NCBI RefSeq assembly: GCF_014926405.1
Contig: NZ_JACXXJ020000005.1
Span: forward strand, 1,059,001-1,123,000
Source of the DNA: Agrobacterium vitis
Lineage (GTDB): Bacteria > Pseudomonadota > Alphaproteobacteria > Rhizobiales > Rhizobiaceae
DNA: 64,000 nt
Direction: 5' to 3'
Shown: in pieces, positions 17,031 to 26,292 of the stretch
Layout of the letters: each line of letters starts with the position of its first letter
Position numbering within the stretch: position 1 is the first letter of the stretch
The notes under the pieces: model-generated
The model's database searches: none
Told to the model about the DNA's origin: nothing
What the model saw: the letters and a program-made list of their open reading frames with translations, nothing else
Translations under genes and position numbers: made by a program

Positions 17031-17076
17031 CTAAATAGATTGTGACAGATTCCATCTCGATCTCTCATACAGACAG

Positions 17077-17226
17077 GTGATGCTGAACAGTGGTCATGTG
17101 ACGGTCACGGTTTCCATCGGGGTGACGGAAGTGGGTGGGCGTGTGGTCTTCGACTATGACCTGCATGCGGCCGATCAATATCTCTACCTGGCCAAGCCAG
17201 GCCGACGAAACCGTGTCTATTGCGAC
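17077..17226 (+). pseudogene. C-terminal remnant of a GGDEF (diguanylate cyclase) domain
   Basis: The reading frame gives HVTVTVSIGVTEVGG and then AADQYLYLAKPGRRNRVY, the last two conserved blocks of GGDEF domains (the SIGVA strand and the DxALYxAKxxGRNRV helix). The catalytic GGDEF loop and the first two-thirds of the domain are absent, and the fragment has no credible start. It lies in the right orientation behind a REC-REC protein, so it is most simply the broken end of that gene. The gap 16879-17427 otherwise holds only repeat copy C. Confidence 0.75.
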
Positions 17227-17427
17227 CATTTGCATATGTGTGGATGTGTTCTTTTACAAAAGATTTCTCCTATAGCGGTGGCCGGTTCAAGGAGCCGTGC
17301 TATATAGGCGCCTCTGTTGCACATAGTCCGTTTCCGGGAGTGGAGACCGGTGGGGCGCATGGCAAGGTCCGTGTTGTCGCATTGTCTCGACAGTCCAGGA
17401 GGCGGACGTTCAGGATTGTCTGCAAGC

Positions 17428-18354
17428 ATGGCGTCTATCGTATCGATCAAGTCCCTCACCAAGACCTATTCCACCGGTTTTTCTGCATTGAAGGATGTGT
17501 CGCTGGAGATCGAGGAGGGCGAGATCCTCGCTCTGCTCGGCCCCAATGGCGCGGGCAAGACCACGCTGATTTCCATCATATGCGGCATCGTCAATCCCAC
17601 ATCCGGAACGGTTGTTGTCGATGGTTACGATGTCGTTCAGGATTTTCGCCAGACCCGGGCGCTGATTGGCCTCGTGCCGCAGGAACTGACCACGGATCAG
17701 TTTGAGACTGTGTGGAATACCGTGGCGTTTTCGCGCGGGTTGCATGGGCGCAAGGCCGATCCAGTCTATCTTGAGGGAATATTGAAATCCCTGTCGCTCT
17801 GGGAAAAGCGCGATGCGGTGCTGCGGGAGCTTTCCGGCGGCATGAAGCGCCGGGTGCTGATCGCCAAGGCGCTGTCCCATGAACCCCGCGTGCTGTTTCT
17901 GGATGAACCAACCGCGGGGGTCGACGTCGCGCTCCGCCGCGATATGTGGAACCTGGTGCGTGATCTGCGCAGCCGGGGCGTCACCATCATTCTCACCACC
18001 CATTATATCGAGGAGGCCGAGGAGATTGCAGACCGGATCGGCATCATCAACCAGGGCGAGGTGCTGCTGGTGGAGGACAAGGTGGCGCTGATGCGCAAGC
18101 TTGGCCGCAAGCAGATGATCCTAGACCTGGCCGAGCCGCTGAAAAGCCTGCCGGGGCGGCTGGACGAATGGCGCCTCAGCCTTGCTGGCGAAGGTCGCCA
18201 GATCGTCTACGATTATGAGCCGCAGGCAACACCCGGCGCCTTGATGGCGCTTTTGACGGCGTTGGAAACCTCCAGCATCGCTGTGGTCGACATCTCCACC
18301 AGGCAAACCTCGCTCGAGGATATTTTCGTTTCGCTGACCGGGGGGAAATCATGA
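17428..18354 (+). CDS. ABC-2 type exporter ATPase
   Basis: This 308-residue cytoplasmic ATPase has Walker [15 protein letters not shown] (about residues 38-51), Q-loop GLVPQEL, signature [15 protein letters not shown], Walker [13 protein letters not shown] and switch His in [14 protein letters not shown], the DRA/CcmA-like pattern of ABC-2 exporters. A C-terminal extension of about 80 residues ends [13 protein letters not shown], typical of this subfamily. The ATG at 17428 is chosen because the fold starts directly ([12 protein letters not shown]); the frame is open upstream to 17317 but that part is not domain-like. Its stop overlaps the start of the permease gene by four bases. Substrate unknown; homologous pairs export drugs, lipids or polysaccharide. 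Confidence 0.87.
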   Translation: MASIVSIKSLTKTYSTGFSALKDVSLEIEEGEILALLGPNGAGKTTLISIICGIVNPTSGTVVVDGYDVVQDFRQTRALIGLVPQELTTDQFETVWNTVAFSRGLHGRKADPVYLEGILKSLSLWEKRDAVLRELSGGMKRRVLIAKALSHEPRVLFLDEPTAGVDVALRRDMWNLVRDLRSRGVTIILTTHYIEEAEEIADRIGIINQGEVLLVEDKVALMRKLGRKQMILDLAEPLKSLPGRLDEWRLSLAGEGRQIVYDYEPQATPGALMALLTALETSSIAVVDISTRQTSLEDIFVSLTGGKS

Positions 18355-19112
18355 ATTATACCGCAGTCTGGGCCATCTACCGCGCCGAAATGCAACGGAT
18401 GCGCCGCACCCTGATGCAGAGCCTGATTTCTCCTGTTGTGTCGACCGCGCTTTATTTCATCGTGTTCGGTGCGGCGATTGGCACGAAAATGCAGACCGGA
18501 ACTGCGGTGGGATATGGTGGGTTCATTACGCCGGGACTGATCATGCTGACGCTGATTTCGCAATGCATATCCAATGGCGCCAATGGCATCTATTTTCCCA
18601 AATTCACCGGTACCATCTATGAAATTCTCTCGGCGCCGATTGCGCTGGGTGAGGTTCTGCTGGGCTATGTCGGGGCGGCGACCACCAAGGGGATGATCGT
18701 CGGCCTGATCATTCTGGCCACATCGACGCTGTTCGTCGATATCCGGGTGGATCATCCGGTGCTGATGCTGGTCTTTATGGCTTTAACGGCGATGTCCTTC
18801 AGCATGGCGGGTTTCATCATCGGCATATGGGCGAAGAATTTCGAACAATTGAGCATGGTGCCGATGCTGGTCATCCCGCCGCTGACCTTTCTGGGTGGGA
18901 CATTCTACTCGATCAACGCTCTGCCGCCTGTCTGGCAGATGATCAGTCACTTAAACCCGGTCTTCTACCTGGTGAGCGGTTTCCGTTGGAGCTTCTTCGG
19001 GGAGGCGGATATCAATCCACTGATCAGTCTGGCGATGATCGGCCTGTTCCTGACCGTCTGCCTCGCGGTGCTGACCTGGATGTTCCGCACCGGCTACAAG
19101 CTGAAGGCCTAG
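18351..19112 (+). CDS. ABC-2 type transporter permease
   Basis: This 253-residue inner-membrane protein has about six hydrophobic helices, beginning [20 protein letters not shown] (about 24-43) and ending [19 protein letters not shown]. The segment [20 protein letters not shown] (about 178-197) and [12 protein letters not shown] form the conserved ABC-2 signature before the last helix. It starts four bases inside the ATPase gene, so the two are translationally coupled and form a dimeric exporter. No substrate-specific partner is adjacent. Confidence 0.87.
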   Translation: MNYTAVWAIYRAEMQRMRRTLMQSLISPVVSTALYFIVFGAAIGTKMQTGTAVGYGGFITPGLIMLTLISQCISNGANGIYFPKFTGTIYEILSAPIALGEVLLGYVGAATTKGMIVGLIILATSTLFVDIRVDHPVLMLVFMALTAMSFSMAGFIIGIWAKNFEQLSMVPMLVIPPLTFLGGTFYSINALPPVWQMISHLNPVFYLVSGFRWSFFGEADINPLISLAMIGLFLTVCLAVLTWMFRTGYKLKA

Positions 19113-19157
19113 AATTTGTCTTGGGGAAAGCGGAGTTTCTGCTTCCTCGAAAGGAAA

Positions 19158-19232
19158 AGCGCACAAAATACGCCGTAACGCTCTGTATTTTTGCGTAATT
19201 TCTTAGCCGTCACCGGCTTGAGGAATTATGCA
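19158..19232 (+). repeat. Dispersed palindromic repeat, copy D
   Basis: GCGCACAAAATACGCCGTAACG, then TTGCGTAATTTCTTAGCC facing GGCTTGAGGAATTATGCAG, in the same order as copy A with mismatches on the left arm. Its right end supplies the last codons and stop of the 85-residue gene on the other strand. Confidence 0.65.
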
Positions 19233-19483
19233 GTCGCTTCATGATCTGCCATGGTGATGGGCGGCGTGCCGCCGATGATATCCCTCATACAGTTCACCTC
19301 ATCGATGGGTACCCATCCTCTGGTATAGCCGAGACTGATTGCATTTGACGCAATTGCCAATTGCTGACGCAAATGATGCACATCGTCCAAGAGCGTGGCG
19401 ATGGCGGCTCTTGCATCGCCGTCGTGCCATTCAATAAGATGAGCAATCCGGTCGGCTTCCGGGGAACCAGACTTTGAGCACAT
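19226..19483 (-). CDS. Hypothetical 85-residue protein
   Basis: The protein starts MCSKSGSPEADRIAHLIEWH, contains a helical LLDDVHHLRQQLAIASNAI (about residues 36-54), and ends MADHEATA. The ATG at 19483 has AGGAG at good spacing on the minus strand, which favours this short start over the longer frame open to 19597. I recognise no domain; small helical proteins of this kind occur in rhizobia without known role. The final residues and stop codon lie inside palindromic repeat copy D, so the natural C-terminus may have been altered by the repeat. Confidence 0.5.
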   Translation of the reverse strand: MCSKSGSPEADRIAHLIEWHDGDARAAIATLLDDVHHLRQQLAIASNAISLGYTRGWVPIDEVNCMRDIIGGTPPITMADHEATA

Positions 19484-19768
19484 ATCGAAGATCTCCTGTG
19501 AAAGCAGGCTGTCAGCGTATCGATACGCTATAGTGTTCTTGTTATGTTCTTGCCAATGAAGAGTCAAGGATGATGTGTGGCTCCATCGTTTCTGCACAGG
19601 GCATGCCGAACTGGAGGCAATTTTAGACTTTCTGTCTCATTATTCCTGCGGAACCCGGCTCGAATATAGTTTCAGAAATTTTAGAACGAGGTTTTTCGGA
19701 AATTCCTCTTGCGCTTCTTTTCGATCCGTTCTAAATGCCCGTCACCACACGCTTTTAAGTTATGGAAT

Positions 19769-19842
19769 GGCCTCGTGGCGGAGTGGTTACGCAGAGGACT
19801 GCAAATCCTTGCACCCCGGTTCGATTCCGGGCGAGGCCTCCA
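19769..19842 (+). tRNA. tRNA-Cys(GCA)
   Basis: This is a complete 74-nt cloverleaf with encoded CCA: acceptor GGCCTCG (19769-19775) pairs with CGAGGCC (19832-19838), discriminator T, CCA at 19840-19842. The anticodon loop CTGCAAA has GCA at 19801-19803, and the T-arm is CCCGG TTCGATT CCGGG. Its 3' end faces an integrase gene, so this tRNA is the likely attachment site of a former mobile element while remaining intact. Confidence 0.95.
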
Positions 19843-19894
19843 TTCCCTTTTTCTCCCATATGTAAGTCTCTGATTTGCCGACGTTATTTTTAGC

Positions 19895-19956
19895 GTGTGG
19901 CAGTTCGTTCGCTTCTTGTTCCGCCACACAATTTTGAGGGTGTGGCAGTGCGTTTC
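19895..19956. promoter_or_regulatory. Direct and inverted repeats between tRNA-Cys and integrase: possible arm sites
   Basis: GTGTGGCAGTTCGTTC (19895-19910) and GTGTGGCAGTGCGTTTC (19940-19956) are direct repeats, with the inverse GCCACAC at 19923-19929 between them. Such short iterated motifs beside an att site are what arm-type integrase or Xis binding sites look like. No binding is shown. Confidence 0.4.
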
Positions 19957-19960
19957 TGAA

Positions 19961-20931
19961 CTAGCTGTTTTCGGCTTCTTTAAGCGCCAATAATTGCGGC
20001 CCAATTCCATCCCAGTTGATCCGCTCCACGGTCTGGCGAGCAAGTCGAGAGCGCTCCGCGTTGCGGGTGTAGATTTTTGATGTTTTACTATCGCGCCATC
20101 CGAACATGGCTTCCAACATGCTGTCGGTCGCTTCGTTGTGTGCAACGTCTGTCGCCAGGCCTTTGCGAACAGAATGGGAGGTCAAGTGCGGCATGCCCGC
20201 CTGCGACCACCAATCTGAGATCCTGTTTCCCAGACCCTTTACGCTAAACGGCTTTCCGAATTCCGTCACCAGATAGGTGGGGCCTATTGTCTTGTGTGTT
20301 GCCAGGACGGCTTCAAGGATCGGATGAATGGTGATGTTTATATCTACTGGCGTCCTGTTGCGGTTTTTGAACAGGCGAAACCGGAAGGTGTCTTTTTGTC
20401 GATGAGCCGGCCCAAGCGCGGCGAGATCGGAGACGCGCAAGCTCGTATACATTTGGATAGCGAGATAGAGTGTCGCTTTTGACCCGGTGCCATGGTGTGC
20501 GATGAAGCGCTCCAGGTCGCCGGGTGTTGCCGTTTGGTGGCCATCGGTCTGAGCGCGAAACGGCTTCACTATCCGTGCGATATTGGCCGTGATGGGTTTT
20601 CCGTTCTGGGTGGTGTCAAACACCTGCCGAAGCACTTTCAGTCTTTCATCTGCCGCAAACGGCGTTTCCTTCTTACGGTCTCGCAGAACCTCCAGATTTG
20701 TGACGTCCATGTGCTGGAGGGGCATGTCTGCAAAAGTGCGTTCGTCGCCTGCTTTCAAGGGTTCGTGCCACATGGCTTCGATGATGTGCCGGCGGCGCGT
20801 CTGCGTGGTGTTGTCCAAGGTCGTGAATTCATGACTGCGCATGTATTCCATGCAGAGCCATCGGAACGTACCGGTCTTCACAAGACGAGAAATCGGTTTT
20901 GGCCCTGTGTCCTCCTCTGGAGGGCGAACGG
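19961..20931 (-). pseudogene. Tyrosine recombinase (integrase), 5'-truncated by IS21-family element
   Basis: The frame holds the whole catalytic part of a phage-type integrase: the first Arg in TSLRVSDLAALG, the H-x-x-R pair in TSHSVRKGLATDVA, the W of FGWRDS, and the nucleophile Tyr in SKIYTRNA (about residue 279 of the 306-residue stretch from a GTG at 20881). In-frame codons continue to the IS end at 20931 without a stop, and the N-terminal arm-binding domain expected for this family (roughly 80 more residues) is absent. The gene ends 118 bp from tRNA-Cys. The missing 5' part is not present beyond the IS, so the insertion was accompanied by loss of DNA. A shorter product from GTG 20881 could be made but would probably lack site-specific binding. 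Confidence 0.8.
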
Positions 20932-21068
20932 TGTCAATCGGCGCGGAAAGTTGACCCCATATCGGCGTCCAATGTTGACCCCCGTGTTGACGATCAGCAC
21001 CTGGATCGCCCGGCGCTGGCCGGGGTTGCAGAGGGCGAAACAGGTGCGGGTGATGGGGCTCTTCGGCT

Positions 21069-21803
21069 TTAGCTTTGAGAGCGGTTTTTGAAGCGCCAGG
21101 ACTCGTTGCCGGTTTCGACGATCTCGCAGTGATGGGTGAGCCTGTCGAGGAGCGCGGTGGTCATCTTGGCGTCGCCGAAGACGGTTGGCCATTCGCCGAA
21201 TGCCAGGTTGGTGGTGACTATGATGGATGTGCGCTCGTAGAGCCTGCTGATCAGGTGGAACAGAAGCTGGCCGCCGGCCTGGGCGAATGGCAGGTATCCG
21301 AGTTCGTCGAGGATGATGAAGTCGAGGCGGTTGAGATAGTCCGCCGTCCGGCCCTGCTTGCCGCTGCGCGTCTCCGTCTCCAGCCGATTGACCAAGTCGA
21401 CGACATTGTAGAAGCGCCCGCGTGTGCCGTTGCGGATGAGCGCGCGGGCGATCGCGATGGCCAGGTGGCTCTTGCCGGTGCCCGTGCCTCCGACGAGAAC
21501 AACATTGCGCTGATCGGCAACAAAGGCTCCGGTGGCCAGGTCGCGGACAAGGCCTTCATTGACGGGCGTGTTGGTGAAGTCGAAGTCGTCGATATCCTTG
21601 GCGAGCGGCAGCTTGGCGATGCTGAGCTGGTAGCGGATGGAGCGGGCCTGCTTCTCGGCGATCTCGGACTGCAGAAGATCGCCAACGATACGCGGCGGCT
21701 CATGCTGGCGCTTGATGCCGTTGCCCATGACCTCGTCATAGGCGCTGCGCATGCCGTAGAGCTTCAAGGTGCTCATCAATTCCAGAACCTGTGTGCGTTC
21801 CAT
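21069..21803 (-). CDS. istB: IstB transposition helper ATPase
   Basis: This 244-residue AAA+ protein assists the IstA transposase. It has Walker [19 protein letters not shown] (about residues 104-121), Walker [13 protein letters not shown] and a downstream sensor-like [10 protein letters not shown], matching IstB in order and length. The start ATG overlaps the istA stop by one base (TGATG). A few residues at the C-terminus extend toward the left terminal repeat. No frameshift is seen. Confidence 0.93.
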   Translation of the reverse strand: MERTQVLELMSTLKLYGMRSAYDEVMGNGIKRQHEPPRIVGDLLQSEIAEKQARSIRYQLSIAKLPLAKDIDDFDFTNTPVNEGLVRDLATGAFVADQRNVVLVGGTGTGKSHLAIAIARALIRNGTRGRFYNVVDLVNRLETETRSGKQGRTADYLNRLDFIILDELGYLPFAQAGGQLLFHLISRLYERTSIIVTTNLAFGEWPTVFGDAKMTTALLDRLTHHCEIVETGNESWRFKNRSQS

Positions 21804-23314
21804 CAGCTTGCCCTCCTGAGGCTGTCATAGCGAGCGCAATCGGCGACCGGCTCATGGGTCAGCCGCAGTGCATCGGGGATTTGCAGGGGCGCAGCCGGAG
21901 CAGGATCACGACGCCGCGCCAGTATGTTGAGGATGACGGCAGCCGAGCAGACGCCCTGATCAAGCGCCTCCTGGCAGGCGGCCTCAACGGTCGTGATACC
22001 GTCGCCCGGTACGCATCCGAGAATGGTGACCATTTGCCGATCGCCGTCATCGACTGTCTTCAATCGCTTGCGGACCTTCTCCATCGCCGCCGGCATTACC
22101 CAGTCGCGGAACGGCGCGCCATTGCGAAGAGCGCCGGGTTTACGGGCCAGGACAGGCACATAATGCCAGGGATCATAGACCGTCTCGCCGCGGCCGAAGC
22201 TGCGCCGATGTTCGGCGATGACCGTGCCATCCTGCTTGACCACAATCCGGTCGGCATAGGCGTGGACTTCGACCGGGCGGCCGACAGCCGTTGAGAGGAC
22301 CGAGTATTTGTTATTGTCGAAACGGACCGTGCAGGTCTTCGAGACCGAGGCCGGAACGCAGTGAAAGCCGTCGAACGGACCGACATAGGGGACGAGGCTG
22401 CTGCGTTCGGCTTCGAACATCTGCCAGATCGTCTGGTCGGCCTGTTCCGGATGGTTATGCGCTTTGGCATAGGCGACGCATTTGTCGAGCAGCCAAACGT
22501 TCAATTCCTCAAGGCTCTTAACCCTCAGGCGCGGCGTGAAGAAGCGTTCGCGCACCAGGCCAACCTGGTTCTCGACCTGGCCCTTCTCCCAACCAGACGC
22601 CGGGGTGCAGGCGACAGGCTGAACAAGGTAGTGGCTGCACATCTGCAGAAAGCGGCGATTGTATAGCCGCTCCTTGCCCACGAACACCGCCTCCACCGCC
22701 GTCTTCATGTTATCGTAGATGCCACGCGTGCAGGTACCACGGAAGAAGGCAAACGCCTTGTCGTGGGCGTCAAACACCATCTCCTGGCTCTCGCGCATAT
22801 AGGCACGTGCAAACATCATGCGGCTGTGGCAGAGCCGGACATGAGCAACCTTCACGGTCGTCGTCGTGCCGTTGATCAGCACGATCTCGTGGCTCCAGTC
22901 GAACTGGTAGGCTTCGCCGGGTGCATAGTAGAGCGGCACATAGGCCTGCGCCGTCGCTGATCCCCGGTTCTTCGCCCAACCCTTGGCGTAACGGCGGATC
23001 GCATCATAGCTGCCGTCATATCCGAGCGCTCGAAGCTCCTCGTAAATCCGGATCAGCGTTAGCCGTTCGCGCGATGGCCTGCCTTCGTTCGTCGCAAGAA
23101 ACCGCTCGATCTCCGCCTGCCAGGCCCCCGTCTTTGGCAAAGGCTGCCGCTCGCGCTCGTAGGAGAAGTCGGTCTCGTCGCTGCGCAATATCTTGCGGAC
23201 CGTGTTGCGGGAAACATGCAGTTCACGGGCGATCTTCTTCATCGACCAACCTTGAACATGAAAGGCCCGCCGGACGCGCGCAATCGTATCCACTCGCTTC
23301 AACTCCCTCTCCAT
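21803..23314 (-). CDS. istA: IstA transposase (IS21 family)
   Basis: This 503-residue DDE recombinase has an N-terminal helix-turn-helix ([20 protein letters not shown], about residues 24-43), then the rve-type core starting near [14 protein letters not shown] (about 136-149, first Asp), the second Asp in YDNMKTAV, and a Glu in the [13 protein letters not shown] block (about 250-262). The C-terminal Mu-type domain and [15 protein letters not shown] tail are as in IstA. The length is full for the family. It begins close to the right terminal repeat at 23352. Confidence 0.93.
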   Translation of the reverse strand: MERELKRVDTIARVRRAFHVQGWSMKKIARELHVSRNTVRKILRSDETDFSYERERQPLPKTGAWQAEIERFLATNEGRPSRERLTLIRIYEELRALGYDGSYDAIRRYAKGWAKNRGSATAQAYVPLYYAPGEAYQFDWSHEIVLINGTTTTVKVAHVRLCHSRMMFARAYMRESQEMVFDAHDKAFAFFRGTCTRGIYDNMKTAVEAVFVGKERLYNRRFLQMCSHYLVQPVACTPASGWEKGQVENQVGLVRERFFTPRLRVKSLEELNVWLLDKCVAYAKAHNHPEQADQTIWQMFEAERSSLVPYVGPFDGFHCVPASVSKTCTVRFDNNKYSVLSTAVGRPVEVHAYADRIVVKQDGTVIAEHRRSFGRGETVYDPWHYVPVLARKPGALRNGAPFRDWVMPAAMEKVRKRLKTVDDGDRQMVTILGCVPGDGITTVEAACQEALDQGVCSAAVILNILARRRDPAPAAPLQIPDALRLTHEPVADCARYDSLRRAS

Positions 23315-23412
23315 CCGCCGTCAAAAGACGGATGGTCAGATAAATCCGAAGGGGGTCAAAATTGGACGCCGATTACCCCGCTAATGGGGTCAATTTTGCA
23401 CGCCGGAACACA

Positions 23413-23728
23413 GACTGTCATTGTTGGTCAAACTGTAGCTGCATGCCCGGCCCGGATTTACCCCTGTCGCGACCCAGAATGACAAACGGCTCCCGGCCTC
23501 TTCATCCGACCATCCAACGACGTCGACCGTCACCTTGTTATAGCTCTCGTAAGATGATTTCCAATTCTTGTCTTCCGGCATCCGGGGCCATCCGAGCTGG
23601 TCTCCCTTTTGCTTTGCCTCCTCGACACTTGTGGATCGACAAACGGCAAGAGCTTGTGCGACCGTAATGCGATTTGCGAGAGATACGCTGACCGGGCCAA
23701 GGCAAACAATTGCCGCGGCAATCAGCAA
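23413..23728 (-). pseudogene. 3'-truncated secreted protein, cut by the IS
   Basis: The frame begins at a TTG (23728) with a hydrophobic signal-like MLIAAAIVCLGPVSVSLA, then a mature part with VAQALAVCRSTSVEEAKQKG and SSYESYNKVTVDVVGWSD. About 105 residues are host-derived; the next few before the stop at 23390 come from the IS terminal repeat. The start is uncertain: there is no ATG and a stop lies six codons upstream. Family not recognised. The 346-bp gap after it (23729-24074) holds no gene that I can support. Confidence 0.5.
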
Positions 23729-24074
23729 TGGCGCAAAGCGATGTTAGCTGAAGTCTGAAACGTTCAATAGCGGCTCTCCGCAAATTCATTGGATCATCCA
23801 AATAGGATGGCGCGTGGCGGCTTCTTTTCAAGTCAATGGAGGTCTGAGCTTGAAAAGCCGAAAACCCACATCCGAAGCCCGTTCTGGCAATTGACCCAAT
23901 ATCAGCAAGGGTGGTGATAATCGGTTTTGCAAGCTGATCTTAGCTGTCAACGCGCAATCGGATTTCGCAAGACCTGTGGATTGGTGGTCTCCATGTGCTG
24001 TAACAAACCATCGATCCGCGTGTCGGTTGGGACCTGCGACTGTTCAAATCAGCGTCGGCATGTAACAATGGCGT

Positions 24075-24323
24075 ATGACGCACGGTGATCTCCACTATAT
24101 CTTGCAGACGCTTTACGATGCCGGAGGCCGGGACGTGAATGCGAAGGATTTGCCTTGGTCGACAGGGATGACGCCTGCGATCCTGCAAGCATTGAACATG
24201 CTCTATATGACGCGCTCGGAGCGGGGAGAGGATAGGCTGTTTTCGCTGACGAGATCAGGCTATGGAGCTATAGGGCAGGAGCCGCCGGTGCTATTTCCAT
24301 TTTTGCGAAAATTATTTCGATAG
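24075..24323 (+). CDS. Hypothetical 82-residue protein
   Basis: The protein starts MTHGDLHYILQTLYDAGGRD and continues with AKDLPWSTGMTPAILQALNM and a basic SERGEDRLFSLTRSGYGAI. The pattern of a short helix, turn, helix and a hairpin-like segment resembles a small winged-helix domain, but I cannot assign a family. No strong ribosome-binding site precedes the ATG. It lies in the accessory stretch behind the IS21 element and may be cargo of the tRNA-Cys element. It could be non-coding. Confidence 0.35.
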   Translation: MTHGDLHYILQTLYDAGGRDVNAKDLPWSTGMTPAILQALNMLYMTRSERGEDRLFSLTRSGYGAIGQEPPVLFPFLRKLFR

Positions 24324-24422
24324 TGCGATTTATACTATCGCATGTCGCGTTTAACTGGGATCAATATCAACAATAACATCCATGCGCAAAACAAGGGCCG
24401 CCATTTTTAATGACTCTCTGTC

Positions 24423-24938
24423 TTAAATCTCGGCATCCTGTTGTTCGAATTGCCAGGTCAGCACTTGTGATCCGTGGCGCAGCGTCATGATGGCCGGGTT
24501 TGCTGTTGCCTCGTCGGGAGCGCCGATCAACATAGGCCAGCGGCGCAGGAAGCGGATGAGCATGCCCTCGCCGCAATCGTTGACGGACAGGATGATGTCA
24601 CCGACATATTTCTCTATCGGCTCATCACCAAAGATTGCGGCAAGAGAAGCCGTCAGCCGATAGTGATTGGAGAAAGTTATATGCATGTAGTGCGCGCAGA
24701 AGGCCAATTCCTTGATTGAACTTCCAACGATGTCTCTCGGTTTTATCATGGTCGCGCCGTTTGCAACGTTTATTTCATTTGATATGCGAGTGGGATGCTC
24801 AATTCGTAGCAAATACGGTATGGTGAATTTCGCGCAGGATGTATCCGCAGCAATCGACATCAAATTTGATGTTGTCATGCCGTCGTAATACGTTTCACCT
24901 GCTGCCTGATCCCGGTATTGCTTTGATTCAGTCCCCAC
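24423..24938 (-). CDS. Hypothetical 171-residue protein
   Basis: The frame opens with GTG at 24938; an ATG at 24878 (MTTSNLMSIAAD) is an alternative start that removes 20 residues. The protein has no signal peptide and no membrane helix. A block KYVGDIILSVNDCGEGMLIRFLRRWP (quoted in part: VNDCGEGMLIRFLRR, about residues 118-132) suggests an alternating strand fold. No family is recognised; a PilZ-like reading was considered but the defining Arg and DxSxxG motifs are not there. It lies alone in the accessory region before the conserved core resumes. Confidence 0.4.
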   Translation of the reverse strand: MGTESKQYRDQAAGETYYDGMTTSNLMSIAADTSCAKFTIPYLLRIEHPTRISNEINVANGATMIKPRDIVGSSIKELAFCAHYMHITFSNHYRLTASLAAIFGDEPIEKYVGDIILSVNDCGEGMLIRFLRRWPMLIGAPDEATANPAIMTLRHGSQVLTWQFEQQDAEI

Positions 24939-25107
24939 GATTTGACTCGTAATCTAGAATGCAGAAAAAATACACTGAATTACTAGGGGTTTTTTGACCA
25001 ATATTGGGTTGATTCGTGCTTAATGCAATTTCATTGCGATGAACTTCATGTCTCCATGCGCAACGCTTTCCGGCCTTGAACGTTTCAGATCCAGGTTGGA
25101 AAAGCGA

Positions 25108-25210
25108 CTGCATAGTTCCTTAAGTCGGAGTCGCTTTAGGAGAAAATTATGCAGAAAATTTAAAGTGTTACTGTGTCCTTTGTGCGTTTTATGAAACGCA
25201 CGGCGCTGTA
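25108..25210 (-). repeat. Dispersed palindromic repeat, copy E (reversed)
   Basis: CTGCATAGTTCCTTAAG, then AGGAGAAAATTATGCAG, then a second hairpin GTGCGTTT (25182-25189) with AAACGCAC (25194-25201) ending GGCGCTGTAA. This is copy A read from the other strand. The gap 24939-25503 otherwise shows no gene. Confidence 0.65.
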
Positions 25211-25503
25211 AGGGCTTTGCGGGGCTTGATCCATTGCAGGCAGAGATTTTAGAGGCTCTTGCCCGACATGGCTTGAAAGCTGCGTTGCCGCCGATTAAAC
25301 ACGCTATAGCAAATGGTGTGATCCCTTTGGGGATGGCGCCCTTGGCAGTGGCAGCTCTCAGGTTCTACGGCGTTGTTTTCGGTCATCGGAGACGCGGCGA
25401 GCGGTGATATGGAGCCGCTTCGGAACATGTCGGGGCGGCGGCTTTGGATTGTTTGCCAGCGGTGTCCCGCGGCAGACGCAACCGGTGTAAAATGGGCAAC
25501 GAT

Positions 25504-26157
25504 ATGATCGATTTTGAAGCAGCGCGGGCGAAAATGGTGGACGGCCAAATTCGAACGACGGATGTAACCTCTCATTCCGTGCTTTCGGCTTTTCTGTCCG
25601 TACCGCGGGAAGCCTTTGTGCCGGACAATCTGAAAGCCCTGGCTTATATCGATGAAGATATTCAGGTCGCTCCTGGTCGCTATCTGATGGATCCGTCGCC
25701 GCTTGCCAAGCTTTTGCAGCTGGCTGAAATTGGCCGCAGTGAACTGGTCCTGGAAATCGGAGCGGGCACCGGTTATGTCTCGGCTTTGCTCGGACGGCTG
25801 GCCGGTGCGGTTTTCGCCGTTGAAAGCGATGAGCAACTGGCCAGTGCTGCAAAGTCCAATCTTGAAAAGCTGGGTGCCGCGAATGTCACGGTCGTTCAAT
25901 GTCCACTGGAGGCTGGCTATGCCAAAGAAGCTCCTTACGATCTGATTTTCCTGAGTGGGTCGGTCGAGGAAGTGCCTCCGGCACTGTTCGATCAATTGCG
26001 TGACGGTGGCCGTTTGATTGGAGTGGTCGGTAGCGGCCGTGCCGTCCGTGCCCATGTCTTCGTCAAGGCCGGTGGTTCGGTTTCGACAAGCTCGCTTTTC
26101 AATGCTTCGATCAAGCCGCTTCCCGGTTTTGAAAAAGCGCGCGAATTCGTATTCTGA
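25504..26157 (+). CDS. PCMT-family protein, divergent from canonical Pcm
   Basis: This 217-residue protein starts MIDFEAARAKMVDGQIRTTD, has the PCMT-like FLSVPREAFVP, and motif I LVLEIGAGTGYVSALLGRLA (about residues 81-100), then VESDEQLASAAKSNLEKLGA and a closing FVKAGGSVS strand. Annotation pipelines call it protein-L-isoaspartate O-methyltransferase, but the canonical Pcm is the separate gene at 50238, and the region after motif I differs. It is conserved upstream of tolC-popZ-valS in related rhizobia, as far as I recall. The start at 25504 fits the family better than the frame open from 25444. Methylation of isoaspartate is unproven here. Confidence 0.75.
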   Translation: MIDFEAARAKMVDGQIRTTDVTSHSVLSAFLSVPREAFVPDNLKALAYIDEDIQVAPGRYLMDPSPLAKLLQLAEIGRSELVLEIGAGTGYVSALLGRLAGAVFAVESDEQLASAAKSNLEKLGAANVTVVQCPLEAGYAKEAPYDLIFLSGSVEEVPPALFDQLRDGGRLIGVVGSGRAVRAHVFVKAGGSVSTSSLFNASIKPLPGFEKAREFVF

Positions 26158-26208
26158 TCATCGCGGCAGGATGTTTGCGAACGGTCATTATGAATGATCG
26201 TTCGTATC

Positions 26209-26292
26209 CATTTTGAATATCTCAGTTCATGAAGCATTTGAGATATTCAAAATGTCTTCAAGGCGAGGATGTGGTCCACACCTTCAGCCTTG
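26209..26292. repeat. Two-hairpin element upstream of tolC (copy 1)
   Basis: Stem I is 16 bp and perfect: 26209-26224 (CATTTTGAATATCTCA) with 26239-26254, loop 14. Stem II pairs CAAGGC (26259-26264) with GCCTTG (26287-26292) after a 4-bp spacer, with an inner GTGG/CCAC. Copy 2 at 28221 has the same layout. The 624-bp gap 26158-26781 contains no convincing gene. Confidence 0.75.

Larger units (their letters stand above)
20932..23412 (-). mobile_element. IS21-family insertion sequence (istA-istB), about 2.48 kb
   Basis: The element has TGT termini and inner plus outer terminal repeats. Left: TGTCAATCGGCGCGGAAAG followed by TTGACCCC (20932-20958), with an inner copy GGCGTCCAATGTTGACCCC just after it. 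Right: GGGGTCAAAATTGGACGCCG (from 23352) and GGGGTCAATTTTGCACGCCG then GAACACA (23386-23412). Multiple end repeats and coupled istA/istB are diagnostic of IS21. Flanking bases (GCGAACGG on the left, GACTGTCA on the right) show no target duplication, consistent with a deletion next to the element. Both genes look intact, so the IS may still be active. Confidence 0.88.
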
